From positions 310,001 to 374,000 of the forward strand of contig NZ_RKKE01000001.1 in the NCBI RefSeq assembly GCF_003797125.1: a DNA stretch of 64,000 nucleotides, in the 5' to 3' direction. Position numbers and translations under genes: made by a program. This stretch comes from Shewanella frigidimarina (GTDB lineage Bacteria; Pseudomonadota; Gammaproteobacteria; Enterobacterales; Shewanellaceae). The notes under the pieces were generated by a model, which saw only the letters and a program-made list of their open reading frames with translations, did not search any database and was not told the origin of the DNA. Below, in pieces: positions 28,965-38,160 of the stretch (its first letter is position 1; each line of letters starts with the position of its first letter).

Positions 28965-30251
28965 ATGACCCGTTCCGAAGTTTTATTTGAACAGGCTAAA
29001 AAAACCATTCCTGGTGGCGTTAATTCACCTGTACGCGCCTTTAATGGTGTCGGTGGTTCACCTTTGTTCATTGAAAAAGCTGATGGCGCTTATATTTTTG
29101 ATGCCGATGGTAAAAAGTACATCGATTATGTAGGTTCATGGGGACCGATGATTTTAGGCCATAACCACCCTAAAATTCGCCAAGCGGTATTAGACGCGGT
29201 TGATAATGGCTTGTCATTTGGTGCGCCGACTGAACTTGAAGTGAAAATGGCTGAAAAAGTCATTTCTATGGTGCCATCAATAGAACAAGTTCGTATGGTC
29301 AGTTCAGGCACTGAAGCCACCATGAGTGCAATTCGTTTAGCCCGTGGTTTTACTAACCGTGACAACATTTTAAAATTTGAAGGCTGCTACCATGGTCATG
29401 CTGACTGCTTATTAGTAAAAGCAGGTTCTGGTGCATTAACGTTAGGACAACCAAGCTCTCCTGGCATTCCTGAAGATTTTGCTAAACACACCTTAACTGC
29501 AACCTATAACGACCTTGATTCTGTCCGCGCTATATTTGAACAGAATCCTGAAAGTATCGCTTGTATCATCCTTGAGCCTGTTGCCGGCAACATGAACTGT
29601 ATTCCACCAGTGGAAGGATTTTTACAAGGTTTACGTACAATTTGTGACGAATTCGGTGCGTTACTGATTATTGATGAAGTGATGACCGGCTTCCGTGTAT
29701 CTATGAGCGGCGCACAAGGTCACTACGGTGTAACGCCAGACTTAACCACACTAGGTAAAGTGATTGGCGGCGGCATGCCTGTGGGCGCATTTGGTGGCCG
29801 TAAAGATGTTATGCAATTTATCGCACCGACAGGCCCTGTCTATCAAGCGGGTACGTTATCTGGTAATCCTATTGCGATGTCGGCAGGCTTAGCGCAAATG
29901 GATGCATTGTGTGAACCCGGTTTATATGAAGCACTAGCTGACAAAACAAAGCGGGTTGCAGAAGGCTTTAAAGCCGCAGCAGACAAACATGGTATTCCAT
30001 TAAATATTACTTATGTGGGTGGCATGTTTGGTTTCTTCTTTACTGAAGATAACACGCCAATGACCTCGTTTGCCCAAGTCACAAAATGCAACATGGAGCA
30101 TTTCCGTCATTTCTACCATGCCATGTTAGATGAAGGTATTTATTTAGCGCCAAGTGCTTATGAAGCAGGCTTCATGTCTATGGCTCATGGTGATGCTGAA
30201 ATTGAATATACTTTAGCTGCTGTTGATCGCATTTTTGCGGCAATGAAATAA
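28965..30251 (+). CDS. hemL: Glutamate-1-semialdehyde 2,1-aminomutase
   Basis: HemL makes 5-aminolevulinate, the heme precursor, from glutamate-1-semialdehyde using pyridoxal phosphate. The 428-residue protein starts [20 protein letters not shown] and includes [46 protein letters not shown] and the PLP-lysine motif [18 protein letters not shown]. Length is normal. AAGGA lies upstream of the ATG. It lies 26 bp after pyrB and is followed by a strong terminator. Confidence 0.97.
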   Translation: MTRSEVLFEQAKKTIPGGVNSPVRAFNGVGGSPLFIEKADGAYIFDADGKKYIDYVGSWGPMILGHNHPKIRQAVLDAVDNGLSFGAPTELEVKMAEKVISMVPSIEQVRMVSSGTEATMSAIRLARGFTNRDNILKFEGCYHGHADCLLVKAGSGALTLGQPSSPGIPEDFAKHTLTATYNDLDSVRAIFEQNPESIACIILEPVAGNMNCIPPVEGFLQGLRTICDEFGALLIIDEVMTGFRVSMSGAQGHYGVTPDLTTLGKVIGGGMPVGAFGGRKDVMQFIAPTGPVYQAGTLSGNPIAMSAGLAQMDALCEPGLYEALADKTKRVAEGFKAAADKHGIPLNITYVGGMFGFFFTEDNTPMTSFAQVTKCNMEHFRHFYHAMLDEGIYLAPSAYEAGFMSMAHGDAEIEYTLAAVDRIFAAMK

Positions 30252-30575
30252 ATCAACTTCATCGCTTAACCTCATTTTAGGTTAAGCAAACTGTTGGTAA
30301 CAAAAATAGGATAAATAACTAAGTTGTTTATCCTATTTTTATTTGTGTTAATAAATTTCTATCCCCTTTCTCCGAGTTCATTATTTTATCCACGACTTTG
30401 GTCGATAATTAACGAAAAAAACTGTGATCTATATTGCGAAAATGCCCGTGGTGTGATTTGATCGCCCCGCCAAACGGAAAGCTTAATTCAACCTTAAAAT
30501 AAAGACTGAATTAGGTTAGCAAAAATTCAGGGTAATGATGTTGATTACCTACAACACAAAGTTGGAATTGCAGTC
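30252..30575. other. Intergenic region between hemL and nhaD
   Basis: The gap is 324 bp. Its left part carries the hemL terminator (30302-30340). The rest should hold the nhaD promoter and a leader of unknown length; a TGTGATC half-site similar to a CRP box lies near 30423-30429. I could not recognise a known sodium or lithium riboswitch fold. Confidence 0.45.
30302..30340. terminator. Terminator after hemL
   Basis: A perfect 14-bp stem AAAAATAGGATAAA / TTTATCCTATTTTT has an 11-nt loop and ends in TTTTT. It is AT-rich but has T-runs on both strands. Confidence 0.85.
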
Positions 30576-31823
30576 ATGCTACATACCTTTCTCATCTCAC
30601 TTGCAGTGCTTGCGCTGTTAAGTATCGTGCTCGAAGAAGTTACCCATATTAATAAAGCCAAAACTACCTTGTTCCTTGGCTGTATAGCTTGGATCACCTT
30701 GTTTATTGCTTCTGGTAGCCCAGAAAAAAGTAAACTCGTGGGTGAAAATCTTAATGAAAACTTATTAGAAATTGCCACGTTATGGCTGTTTTTAATGTCA
30801 ACTATGACCTTTGTTGCTTACCTAAATGCTAAAGGCATGATCCAAGTATTGGTGCAAAAAATATTTCCACAGCAAGTGTCTGTTCGCATGTTGATGATCC
30901 AAGTGGGGATGTTTTCGTTAGTGCTGTCGACTTTTTGTGACAACGTGACTGCCACCCTCGTGTCATTAGGTTTACTAACAACCTTTAATTTAGACAAACA
31001 AATGCGTCGCCGTATGGCAGTGTTAATTATCTTTGCGGTGAACTCTGGCGGGGTTGCTTTAATCACAGGCGATGTCACGACTTTGATGATTTTCCTTGCA
31101 GGTAAAGTGCATATTTCTGAGTTGTTAATCCTGTTTATTCCTGCAGGCATTAGCGTCATGCTCCTAGCAATATTGTTTTCTCTCAAAGCTGAAGGTCATG
31201 TGAGTACGACTCCAATTGAGCAAAATTACAATACCGTTGATATTGTCATCGGAGTAATTTTCTTCACCACCATCGTATTAACCATGGTACTTAACGTGCT
31301 ATTTGGCGTTCCTCCTGTATTAACTTTCTTATTTGGCTTATCGGTAATGTTCTTGGTGGGTCGCACTAACAAGAGTAAAACCGAAGAAGTTCAAGTATTA
31401 GAATACATTCGCCAAGTTGAGTTCGACACCCTACTGTTCTTCTTAGGTATCTTGTTACTGGTTGGTATGCTTAAAGAGATTGGTACGCTTAACCTATTAA
31501 CTGAAGTCTATGGCATGTATAACCCAAGCATTTCTAACTTCTTTACCGGTGTAGGCTCTGCACTATTAGACAACGTGCCATTAACCGCAGCGTTATTAAA
31601 AGCGGATCCTGTACTGACAACAGCGCAATGGTTAGGCTTAACCTATTCGGTTGGCGTCGGTGGATCGTTATTAATCATCGGCTCGGCGTCAGGCATCATC
31701 GCGATGAGTAAAGTTGAAGAACTAACATTTGTAAGCTACTTAAAATATGTTCCAGCATTACTATTATGCTACTGCATAGGTTATGGATTAACGCTGTTTT
31801 TAGCCAATAACATTCACGGCTAA
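30576..31823 (+). CDS. nhaD: NhaD-type sodium:proton antiporter
   Basis: The 415-residue inner membrane protein has about eleven to twelve hydrophobic segments and the NhaD-family pattern: EEVTHINKAKTTLFLGCIAW, LSTFCDNVTATLVSLGLL, AVNSGGVALITGDVTTLMIF, LLFFLGILLLVGML, ALLDNVPLTAALL and GGSLLIIGSASGI. The Asp-Asn pairs in CDNVTA and LDNVPL are typical ion-binding sites of this superfamily. NhaD exports sodium or lithium and is common in marine and halotolerant bacteria. It stands alone and is flanked by terminators on both sides. Confidence 0.93.
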   Translation: MLHTFLISLAVLALLSIVLEEVTHINKAKTTLFLGCIAWITLFIASGSPEKSKLVGENLNENLLEIATLWLFLMSTMTFVAYLNAKGMIQVLVQKIFPQQVSVRMLMIQVGMFSLVLSTFCDNVTATLVSLGLLTTFNLDKQMRRRMAVLIIFAVNSGGVALITGDVTTLMIFLAGKVHISELLILFIPAGISVMLLAILFSLKAEGHVSTTPIEQNYNTVDIVIGVIFFTTIVLTMVLNVLFGVPPVLTFLFGLSVMFLVGRTNKSKTEEVQVLEYIRQVEFDTLLFFLGILLLVGMLKEIGTLNLLTEVYGMYNPSISNFFTGVGSALLDNVPLTAALLKADPVLTTAQWLGLTYSVGVGGSLLIIGSASGIIAMSKVEELTFVSYLKYVPALLLCYCIGYGLTLFLANNIHG

Positions 31824-31839
31824 TATTACGATTTTTCAA

Positions 31840-31874
31840 ATAAAACAAAGGCGCTAATAGCGCCTTTGTTTTAT
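31840..31874. terminator. Bidirectional terminator between nhaD and gspB
   Basis: A perfect 16-bp stem ATAAAACAAAGGCGCT / AGCGCCTTTGTTTTAT with a 3-nt loop lies between convergent genes. Confidence 0.93.
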
Positions 31875-31911
31875 CTGTTACATGCCAACATAGACTTAAC
31901 GTTAAACCGCT

Positions 31912-33066
31912 CTAAATTGCTGGCACTCTAAATTGCTCGCCGTCAATTTCTAGTACTATATCTCGTGGTCGAATTTCTACAATCGTCAGCTTATTCTTAA
32001 TCATATCGCCCTGCTGTAATTCAACCCCATCGACACTTAACCAACGGTTACTTGGTTCTGTCGAATATACATGGGCATTAATATTAAACTCGGGTACTTG
32101 TAACTGCACGCTCGCGGGTAAGTCACCATACTCAGGGATTTGCTGATTGGAAGGTCGAGGAATAGGATCCAATTTTGCTGACGTCACTTGTTGATTAGCC
32201 GACTGTTCATATTCAACGTCTTTAAGCGCCGTTTCAAATGCAGCAATCAAATTATTATGTTCATTAATTGATGGTGCTTTAACAGAGGCGAAATCGACTT
32301 CTTCTGCGGCAACATTCACTTGCAAGCGCAATGCTTCAAGCTCAGCTAAACCTCGGCGATTAGCTTTAGCACCCAATACAATAGCTTCTCGCAGCTGTGC
32401 CTGTTGACGATTGTTCTCTTGTGTTTGATATTCATCAACTCTGCTATCTTGCTCACTTTGATAATTAACCTGTTCAGAACCGGCTTGTTGCTGATAGCTT
32501 GGTTGTTGAAAATTGGCCTGTTGAGTGTTGGTTTGCTGAGAGTTGAATTGTTGAGAGTTAGCTTGTTGAAAACTGCGCTGCCCATCATTTTCTTGCAGGT
32601 ATAATTCATTCACACCAGAAGACTCAGCGTAACCATTATTATAACTTGCTGCTTGCGTGTTCATTACATTCGTATTGAACGGTTTGGCAATAGGCAATGC
32701 CACCTTACCCGCTAAACGAATATCATCATTACTTTGCACTGCGGGTTCATGTTTTTTAACGGTCGATGCTTCAGCTGCTTTATTTGACGTAACAGTGACA
32801 GGGGCCGTGACAGCTTGCAGTGCATTAGCGCCACTGGGTTGGACAGTCGTTAACGATGCTGATCCTGATGGTGACTGTAATAGCACACTCATACCCCATG
32901 CAGCGCCAATACCCAAGGCAATGGCTACGGCCAAAAGACTATACTTATTCAACTTATTTGAGCTGTTAGATTGCGATGTATATTGAGGCGGCTGCGTCGA
33001 CATAATATCGACAACATCACCTTGTTGCTGCTTTTTACGGTTAACCGCATCTAATAAAATTGACAT
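31912..33066 (-). CDS. gspB: GspB/ExeB-type general secretion pathway protein
   Basis: The 384-residue protein has a short cytosolic start (MSILLDAVNRKKQQQGDVVD), one membrane helix at about 42-64, a long low-complexity periplasmic linker and the conserved C-terminal GspB domain. That domain spans LPASVQLQVPEFNINAHVYS, NRWLSVDGVELQQGD and IVLEIDGEQFRVP. The linker contains a run of Gln-Gln-x-Asn-x pentapeptides (around 32490-32580). In Aeromonas, ExeA and ExeB help assemble the outer-membrane type II secretin through the peptidoglycan. Its start overlaps the gspA stop by one base (TAATG), so the two are coupled. Confidence 0.9.
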   Translation of the reverse strand: MSILLDAVNRKKQQQGDVVDIMSTQPPQYTSQSNSSNKLNKYSLLAVAIALGIGAAWGMSVLLQSPSGSASLTTVQPSGANALQAVTAPVTVTSNKAAEASTVKKHEPAVQSNDDIRLAGKVALPIAKPFNTNVMNTQAASYNNGYAESSGVNELYLQENDGQRSFQQANSQQFNSQQTNTQQANFQQPSYQQQAGSEQVNYQSEQDSRVDEYQTQENNRQQAQLREAIVLGAKANRRGLAELEALRLQVNVAAEEVDFASVKAPSINEHNNLIAAFETALKDVEYEQSANQQVTSAKLDPIPRPSNQQIPEYGDLPASVQLQVPEFNINAHVYSTEPSNRWLSVDGVELQQGDMIKNKLTIVEIRPRDIVLEIDGEQFRVPAI

Positions 33067-34739
33067 TAACTGCGCACCTCAGAGGCAATTAAACGTGGGC
33101 CTTGCTGGCTCAAATATAAGTTAAGTTGCACCAAAGTCTGATTGCCTGCTATACCGTCTGGTTTTAAACCATGTTGACGTTGAAAAGTCATTAATTGTTG
33201 CTCTAATTCACTATCAAACTGTGTCAGTAGTCGTGCACGTCGTTTGTTAACTAACGCTAAGCTATTTTCAAGCCATTGTACTTGCGCCAAACTAGAAGAC
33301 TGGCCAATTTCTCGCGGTAAGATACTGTCTGGTTGCCACAAAATTTCGAAGGTGCCGCTAAAGTGGCGATCAAACCAATCTTTATTCACCCAAAACTGTT
33401 GCTCGCCTAATTGCAGTAGGATCTGCTCGGCTTGACGCTCAACAATTACACCATAAAATACGTTCGCTTGTGCGTCTTGCAAGTAAGCAACCGCAGGGTA
33501 ATTAAGGCGCATAATACTGTGCCAATTACCTTGTTGCTGGTAACAGGCTAAATCTTGTTGTTGTGCCGCCTGACAAGCAGACAAGCCGATAATAGGTTGT
33601 TTATTCCACAAGCCGAATAATCCGGCAAAGGCATTATCAATGCTACTACTTTGTAGCATGGCTTGACGCATAATTTGTTGTTGTGCATTGGCAACTGGAG
33701 TTGCTACTTGAACTTGCTGAGGCTGAGTTTGTGCAGCTTGGTTTATCTGACTTGGCATAGATGCAGGCGTTTGATTGACTAGGCTAGATTGCGCTTGAAC
33801 ATCTGCTATCGCCGCATTGGCACTCATATTGTTTTCAATGGCTGAGCGATTAAACAGATAGAATGATAAACCAAAAGCGAGCACTAACGCTGTAGCGGCA
33901 ATAAATGGCCAGCGTTTATCGCCAGGTACATCAATATCACCCAATACTTCGACAGCCGCTTGATTAACCATTTTATGATCGATCGGAACCTTAGCTTGCC
34001 CATAGCCAGCCATTAATGCACGTTCACATAATAAGTTGGTTAAACGCGGAATACCGCCAGAATGTTTATGCAACGCGGTTATCGCTTTACGCGTAAATAA
34101 AGGCTCATGCCTACCAGCCACCTGCAAACGATGCAGCACATATAAAGCAATTTCATCTTTATTTAGCGGCAGTAAATGATAGCGAGCAGTGATCCGCTGC
34201 GCTAACTGACGTAAGTCTTGGCGCTTTAGCAGTTGTTGTAATTCGGGCTGGCCAATCAAAATCACTTGCAGCAGTTTTTTGGTATTAGTTTCTAAATTGG
34301 TCAATAAACGCAGCTGTTCTAATACTTCAGAACGCAGATGCTGTGCTTCATCAATAATCAGCACCGTATTTCGACCATTTTTGTGATTATTCAGTAAGTA
34401 CATGCTGATTAAATCTGTCAGCTGTTTTAACGTCGGATTATCACCGTACTTAATTTCCAGCTCATCACATAGCGTGGCCAAGAGTTCAAGCTCAGTCAAT
34501 GATGGGTTAAGAATAAACGCGGTATCAGTATTATCGGGAATTTGTTGTAATAAGCAGCGAGAAACAGTGGTTTTTCCAGTGCCAACTTCACCGGTTAATA
34601 ATACAAAACCACCGGTTTCACCAAGGCCGTAGGTTAAATGAGCCAACGCCTCACGATGACGGTCACTTAAGAACATATAATGAGGGTTAGGCGCGATAGA
34701 AAATGGGTTATCGTTTAATCCATAGAAGGCTTTATACAT
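33066..34739 (-). CDS. gspA: GspA/ExeA-type AAA ATPase with peptidoglycan-binding domain
   Basis: The frame is open to 34802, but the ATG at 34739 yields the family start MYKAFYGLNDNPFSIAPNPH and has AAGGA upstream, for 557 residues. The AAA domain (about 30-270) shows Walker A GEVGTGKTT and Walker B VLIIDEAQHL. A membrane helix lies near 280-300. The C-terminal part has a peptidoglycan-binding domain (QQLMTFQRQHGLKPDGIAGN). ExeA forms a complex with ExeB to place the type II secretin. The gene pair stands alone here without the main gsp operon. Confidence 0.93.
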   Translation of the reverse strand: MYKAFYGLNDNPFSIAPNPHYMFLSDRHREALAHLTYGLGETGGFVLLTGEVGTGKTTVSRCLLQQIPDNTDTAFILNPSLTELELLATLCDELEIKYGDNPTLKQLTDLISMYLLNNHKNGRNTVLIIDEAQHLRSEVLEQLRLLTNLETNTKKLLQVILIGQPELQQLLKRQDLRQLAQRITARYHLLPLNKDEIALYVLHRLQVAGRHEPLFTRKAITALHKHSGGIPRLTNLLCERALMAGYGQAKVPIDHKMVNQAAVEVLGDIDVPGDKRWPFIAATALVLAFGLSFYLFNRSAIENNMSANAAIADVQAQSSLVNQTPASMPSQINQAAQTQPQQVQVATPVANAQQQIMRQAMLQSSSIDNAFAGLFGLWNKQPIIGLSACQAAQQQDLACYQQQGNWHSIMRLNYPAVAYLQDAQANVFYGVIVERQAEQILLQLGEQQFWVNKDWFDRHFSGTFEILWQPDSILPREIGQSSSLAQVQWLENSLALVNKRRARLLTQFDSELEQQLMTFQRQHGLKPDGIAGNQTLVQLNLYLSQQGPRLIASEVRS

Positions 34740-34869
34740 TCGACCAAAAATCCTTATTTGAAACTGACGGCTCACGTTAATGCTTGTATGACAGCTTGTC
34801 AAAAGTTAGCCGTAAAAATCTAACTCTGATAAGATTTAAGCTACTTATTATTACACGTTGTGATACGCC

Positions 34870-36105
34870 ATGAAGATTTATTTAGTAGGTGGGGCCGTAC
34901 GCGATACCCTTCTTAAACAAACTGTCGTTGATAAAGATTATGTGGTTGTTGGCAGCAGCGTAGAAGAAATGCTCGCATTGGGTTATCAGCAAGTCGGTAA
35001 AGACTTCCCTGTTTTTTTACACCCTAAAACTCAGCAAGAATACGCACTAGCCAGAACAGAACGGAAAACCGGTTATGGCTATCAAGGTTTTAGTTGTGAT
35101 GCCAACAAAGATGTCACCCTCACCGAAGACTTATTACGCCGTGATTTAACCATTAATGCCATCGCACAAGATGAGCACGGCACATTGACAGACCCGTTCC
35201 ACGGTATCGCAGACATTAACGCTAAAATACTTCGGCATGTGTCAGATGCCTTTACTGAAGATCCTTTACGCGTGTTACGTGTGGCTCGTTTTGCAGCTCG
35301 ATTTCATCACTTAGGGTTTACTATTGCACCTGAAACCTTACAGTTAATGACCGACATAGCTAATAGTGGTGAATTGGATCACCTCACCCCAGAACGCGTA
35401 TGGCAAGAATGTGATAAAGCATTAAGTAGCCAAAGTCCGCAGGTTTTCTTCGATGTATTAAAGCAATGCCAAGCATTAATCGTATTATTTCCTGAGGTTG
35501 ATGCGTTGTTTGGGGTGCCGCAACCTGAAAAATGGCATCCTGAAATAGACACTGGCATTCACACCCTCATGGTTCTCGAGCAAACGAGTCTGTTAAGTGA
35601 CAATAAAGCGGTACGTTTTGCCGCGCTGGTTCACGACTTAGGGAAAGCGTTAACCCCAGAACAAGAGTGGCCTAAGCATCATGGTCACGGCCAAAAAGGC
35701 TTGCCGGTTATTAAAAAGCTTTGCGCACGAATTAGAGTGCCAAACGAATACCGTGATTTAGCTTTATTAGTCAGTGACCAACACCAAAATATTCATAATG
35801 CGTTTGAGCTAAGAGCAGAGACCATCGTCAAACTATTTGATAAAGGTGATTTTTGGCGAAAACCACAACGCTTAACAGAGTTATTATTATGTTGTCATGG
35901 TGACTTAAGAGGGCGAACTGGATTTGAACAAGCACCCTATCCACAAGTCGAATATTTACAACATTGCTATGCGTTAGCCAGTAACGTCGATGTGCAATCG
36001 ATTATTGCAGGGGGTTATCAAGGAGCACAAATTAAAAGCCAACTTCAGATAAAGCGAGTTGAAACGATTAATCACTATAAAATACAATACATTGACAGTA
36101 AATAG
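34870..36105 (+). CDS. cca: CCA tRNA nucleotidyltransferase
   Basis: Cca adds or repairs the 3' CCA of tRNAs. The 411-residue protein starts MKIYLVGGAVRDTLLKQTVV (nucleotidyltransferase motif GGAVRD) followed by DKDYVVVG with the metal-binding Asp residues. Then come RTERKTGYGYQGF, EDLLRRDLTINAIAQD, the EDPLRVLRVARFAARF motif and an HD phosphohydrolase domain (FAALVHDLGKALTP, HHGHGQKG). The HD domain marks the gammaproteobacterial type with additional phosphatase and phosphodiesterase activity. The gene has its own upstream region opposite gspA. Confidence 0.96.
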   Translation: MKIYLVGGAVRDTLLKQTVVDKDYVVVGSSVEEMLALGYQQVGKDFPVFLHPKTQQEYALARTERKTGYGYQGFSCDANKDVTLTEDLLRRDLTINAIAQDEHGTLTDPFHGIADINAKILRHVSDAFTEDPLRVLRVARFAARFHHLGFTIAPETLQLMTDIANSGELDHLTPERVWQECDKALSSQSPQVFFDVLKQCQALIVLFPEVDALFGVPQPEKWHPEIDTGIHTLMVLEQTSLLSDNKAVRFAALVHDLGKALTPEQEWPKHHGHGQKGLPVIKKLCARIRVPNEYRDLALLVSDQHQNIHNAFELRAETIVKLFDKGDFWRKPQRLTELLLCCHGDLRGRTGFEQAPYPQVEYLQHCYALASNVDVQSIIAGGYQGAQIKSQLQIKRVETINHYKIQYIDSK

Positions 36106-36382
36106 CTATATTAGACATTACCTATTTAGGCTTTTATGAAAAAAAGCGGAAAAAAGCAATTTTTAACAGGGAATTAGCAATAAATCACTAAGATTTATAT
36201 AAATTCGGCAATTAATGATGCTTTTAGCCCAGTAGACTTGCAATTTTCATTTATTTCGCTATTTTAAATAAACATTCTTATATTTGCCTATAGCAAATAA
36301 AAAAATCTGTGACATAATTACGCCGTTGCAAAGGCACATGCCGTTGCACTATTTAACAACCTATATATTAAGGGATTTACCC

Positions 36383-36649
36383 ATGAACAAGAAAGTACTG
36401 ATGATTGCTGGTGTTGCGATGACTGCTTTATTAGGTGGTTGTGCTAACACTACTGCTTTAGAAGAAAGCGTAGCAAACCTAGGTAACAAAGTTGATCAAC
36501 TATCAGCACAAGTTGGTTCTTTAAAGTCTGAGCAAAGCAAGCTATCTGCTGATGTTAAAGGCGCTAAAGCTGCTTCTATGGACGCACAAGCCGAAGCTAA
36601 ACGTGCTAACGACCGTTTAGACAACATGGCTTCTTCTTACAAAAAGTAA
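36383..36649 (+). CDS. lpp: Braun-type murein lipoprotein Lpp
   Basis: The 88-residue product begins at the ATG at 36383 (AAGGGATTTACCC upstream), not at the longer frame start 36284. It has a lipoprotein signal with the lipobox LLGGC, a heptad-repeat coiled coil (NLGNKVDQLSAQVGSLKSEQ, then SKLSADVKGAKAASMDAQAE) and a C-terminal SSYKK whose last Lys can be joined to peptidoglycan. It would tie the outer membrane to the wall and be one of the most abundant proteins. A CATAAT box at 36313-36318 is a plausible -10 element. Confidence 0.93.
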   Translation: MNKKVLMIAGVAMTALLGGCANTTALEESVANLGNKVDQLSAQVGSLKSEQSKLSADVKGAKAASMDAQAEAKRANDRLDNMASSYKK

Positions 36650-36690
36650 GAATAGTTATTAAAAATTAGCTTATTTACATAGGTTGATTA

Positions 36691-36747
36691 TTAGGGCTTG
36701 ATTGTTGATGCAACTACTTTCAGTAGAACTTCAACATCAAGCCTTAA
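36691..36747 (+). terminator. Large imperfect hairpin after lpp
   Basis: TTAGGGCTTGATTGTTGA on the left pairs imperfectly with TTCAACATCAAGCCTTAA on the right around an inner CTAC-TTTC-AGTAG core. It follows the lpp stop by 42 bp. It is probably the lpp mRNA 3'-end structure or terminator, though the T-run after it is broken. Confidence 0.6.
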
Positions 36748-36770
36748 TTATTTGTGCTAGTTTTACAAAA

Positions 36771-36902
36771 CGGTATCAAGCGGTATCAAGCGGTATCAAG
36801 CGGTATCAAGCGGTATCAAGCGGTATCAAGCGGTATCAAGCGGTATCAAGCGGTATCAAGCGGTATCAAGCGGTATCAAGCGGTATCAAGCGGTATCAAG
36901 CG
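36771..36902. repeat. Tandem repeat: 13 exact copies of CGGTATCAAG
   Basis: Thirteen perfect head-to-tail copies of the 10-bp unit CGGTATCAAG run from 36771 to 36900, followed by two bases of a fourteenth. Because 10 is not a multiple of 3, a frame through it reads a ten-residue repeat (KRYQAVSSGI), but no real gene is apparent. The perfect identity points to recent slippage expansion, so copy number is likely to vary between strains. Confidence 0.97.
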
Positions 36903-37211
36903 AAAAATCTAAACACCTACAGCTTCGCCACACCAGCTTTTTCGCTATTAATCTATACATTCATTTAATCTTTCTAAACAATCTCACAGAAATCTTAGCA
37001 CCAGCTCTTATAGCATCTAGCCGCGAAGCGCCCTAGCTCTTAGGCTCTAACACTCTCACCGCATTGTCGTCCTTATCGCTTGTCATCGCTGAACACCGCT
37101 CGCAACCAATTTTAGCTTGTATATCATCTAGCAGCGAAGCGCCCTAGCCCTTAGGCTCTAACGCTCTCACCGCATTGTCGTCCTTATCGCTTTCCATCAG
37201 CTTTTACATTT
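36903..37211. repeat. Non-coding segment with a duplicated 67-bp sequence
   Basis: Two imperfect direct copies lie at 37014-37080 and 37125-37191, 111 bp apart. Both contain GCGAAGCGCCCTAGC, then TTAGGCTCTAAC, and end in CTCACCGCATTGTCGTCC followed by TTATCGCT. They differ at only a few positions. No coding frame, promoter or known RNA is recognised here. Its origin is unknown. Confidence 0.75.
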
Positions 37212-38054
37212 TTATAAGCGTTTTTTGAGCGTTATGATCTGCCAATCAAACTCTAACTCACTGATTGCCGTCGATTTAACTTGATGCTTTAACTGATCAT
37301 TAGCACGCCAACCAAATACCGACATATCAAGGAGTGTTAATGCCTGCTCACCGGTCACAGATTGAGTAAATACCACTTGTTTCTGGGCCTCAATTTCAAC
37401 ATCATTAGGTAAATTTAACTGCAACGGTTTTTCGACTAAGTCTGGATAAACTTGTTGTTTAATTTGCCATAAATGCCTAATACCAGGCTGCAACAATACA
37501 ATTCGACCATCATCTTTTAAAATCCGAATGCATTCTTTCCCCTTTAACGGTGAATCAAGAACCGTCACGATATCGACTGATTGCGAGGCAAAGGGCAATT
37601 TTTTTAGTGCCAACAACAATAAGTTCGCCGGTGTTTCAGATTTTGCCGCTGCAAATATTGCGTTTTCAGCATCAGTAATGCCCCAGTGCTGGCACGATAC
37701 CTTTGCTTCAACTAGTGCAGGAACAAGCTGACGCAAATAATATCCATCAGCGCATTGGTAATCGATATGCTGTAATTCTGCGTCACTATTAGAAGCACAT
37801 AAGTCCAGCAGTACAGCTTGAAGTTGTTTAATTAACGGTGCAAACAAACCTGTTTCTAATAAAAAATGTCGCCCACGCATTTGCTGGCGAGACTCCACTT
37901 GCGGCTTACTCTTGCCTTTTACGTTGCTCAGCAGTGGCCAGTAACCATTAGGGTGTTTATCAAAATGATGTTTGTTGTCGCAATAAAATCCTGCTGAAGC
38001 TTGATGTTGATTTAGTGGAGCTGAACACACTGGACATAATAAAGATAAAGTCAT
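37212..38054 (-). CDS. RlmA-like 23S rRNA (guanine-N1)-methyltransferase, divergent
   Basis: The 280-residue protein resembles RlmA (guanine-745 methylation in 23S rRNA). The N-terminal zinc-binding part is clear (CPVCSAPLNQHQASAGFYCD, NKHHFDKHPNGYWPLL) and is followed by the SRQQMRGRHFLLETGLFAPL segment that fits the RlmA linker. The methyltransferase fold is recognisable (VDIVTVLDSPLKGKECIRIL, DDGRIVLLQPGIRHL). However, the SAM-binding motif I, normally D-x-G-C-G-x-G, reads HIDYQCADGYYLRQL and lacks the glycine-rich loop. It may be inactive, or bind SAM differently, so no symbol is given. Confidence 0.7.
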   Translation of the reverse strand: MTLSLLCPVCSAPLNQHQASAGFYCDNKHHFDKHPNGYWPLLSNVKGKSKPQVESRQQMRGRHFLLETGLFAPLIKQLQAVLLDLCASNSDAELQHIDYQCADGYYLRQLVPALVEAKVSCQHWGITDAENAIFAAAKSETPANLLLLALKKLPFASQSVDIVTVLDSPLKGKECIRILKDDGRIVLLQPGIRHLWQIKQQVYPDLVEKPLQLNLPNDVEIEAQKQVVFTQSVTGEQALTLLDMSVFGWRANDQLKHQVKSTAISELEFDWQIITLKKRL

Positions 38055-38160
38055 AATTACACTGATAGTTAATTGAAAGATGGTAAAACAAAAACGGGTA
38101 GAAATACCTAGTATGGTAAGCCTACCCGCTATGCAAACAAAAGTCGCTTAAATGCTTATC

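Noticed and set aside
30341..30575. Sodium or lithium riboswitch upstream of nhaD
   Set aside because: The leader is long enough, but I could not match it to any consensus I know. A covariance-model search would decide.
36771..36902. CRISPR array
   Set aside because: The repeats are only 10 bp and directly adjacent, with no spacers and no cas genes.
36702..36968. Open frame of 88 codons across the 10-bp tandem repeat
   Set aside because: Half of it is the repeat itself, which is open in all frames because the unit has no stop. It lacks a ribosome binding site and begins inside the lpp 3' hairpin.
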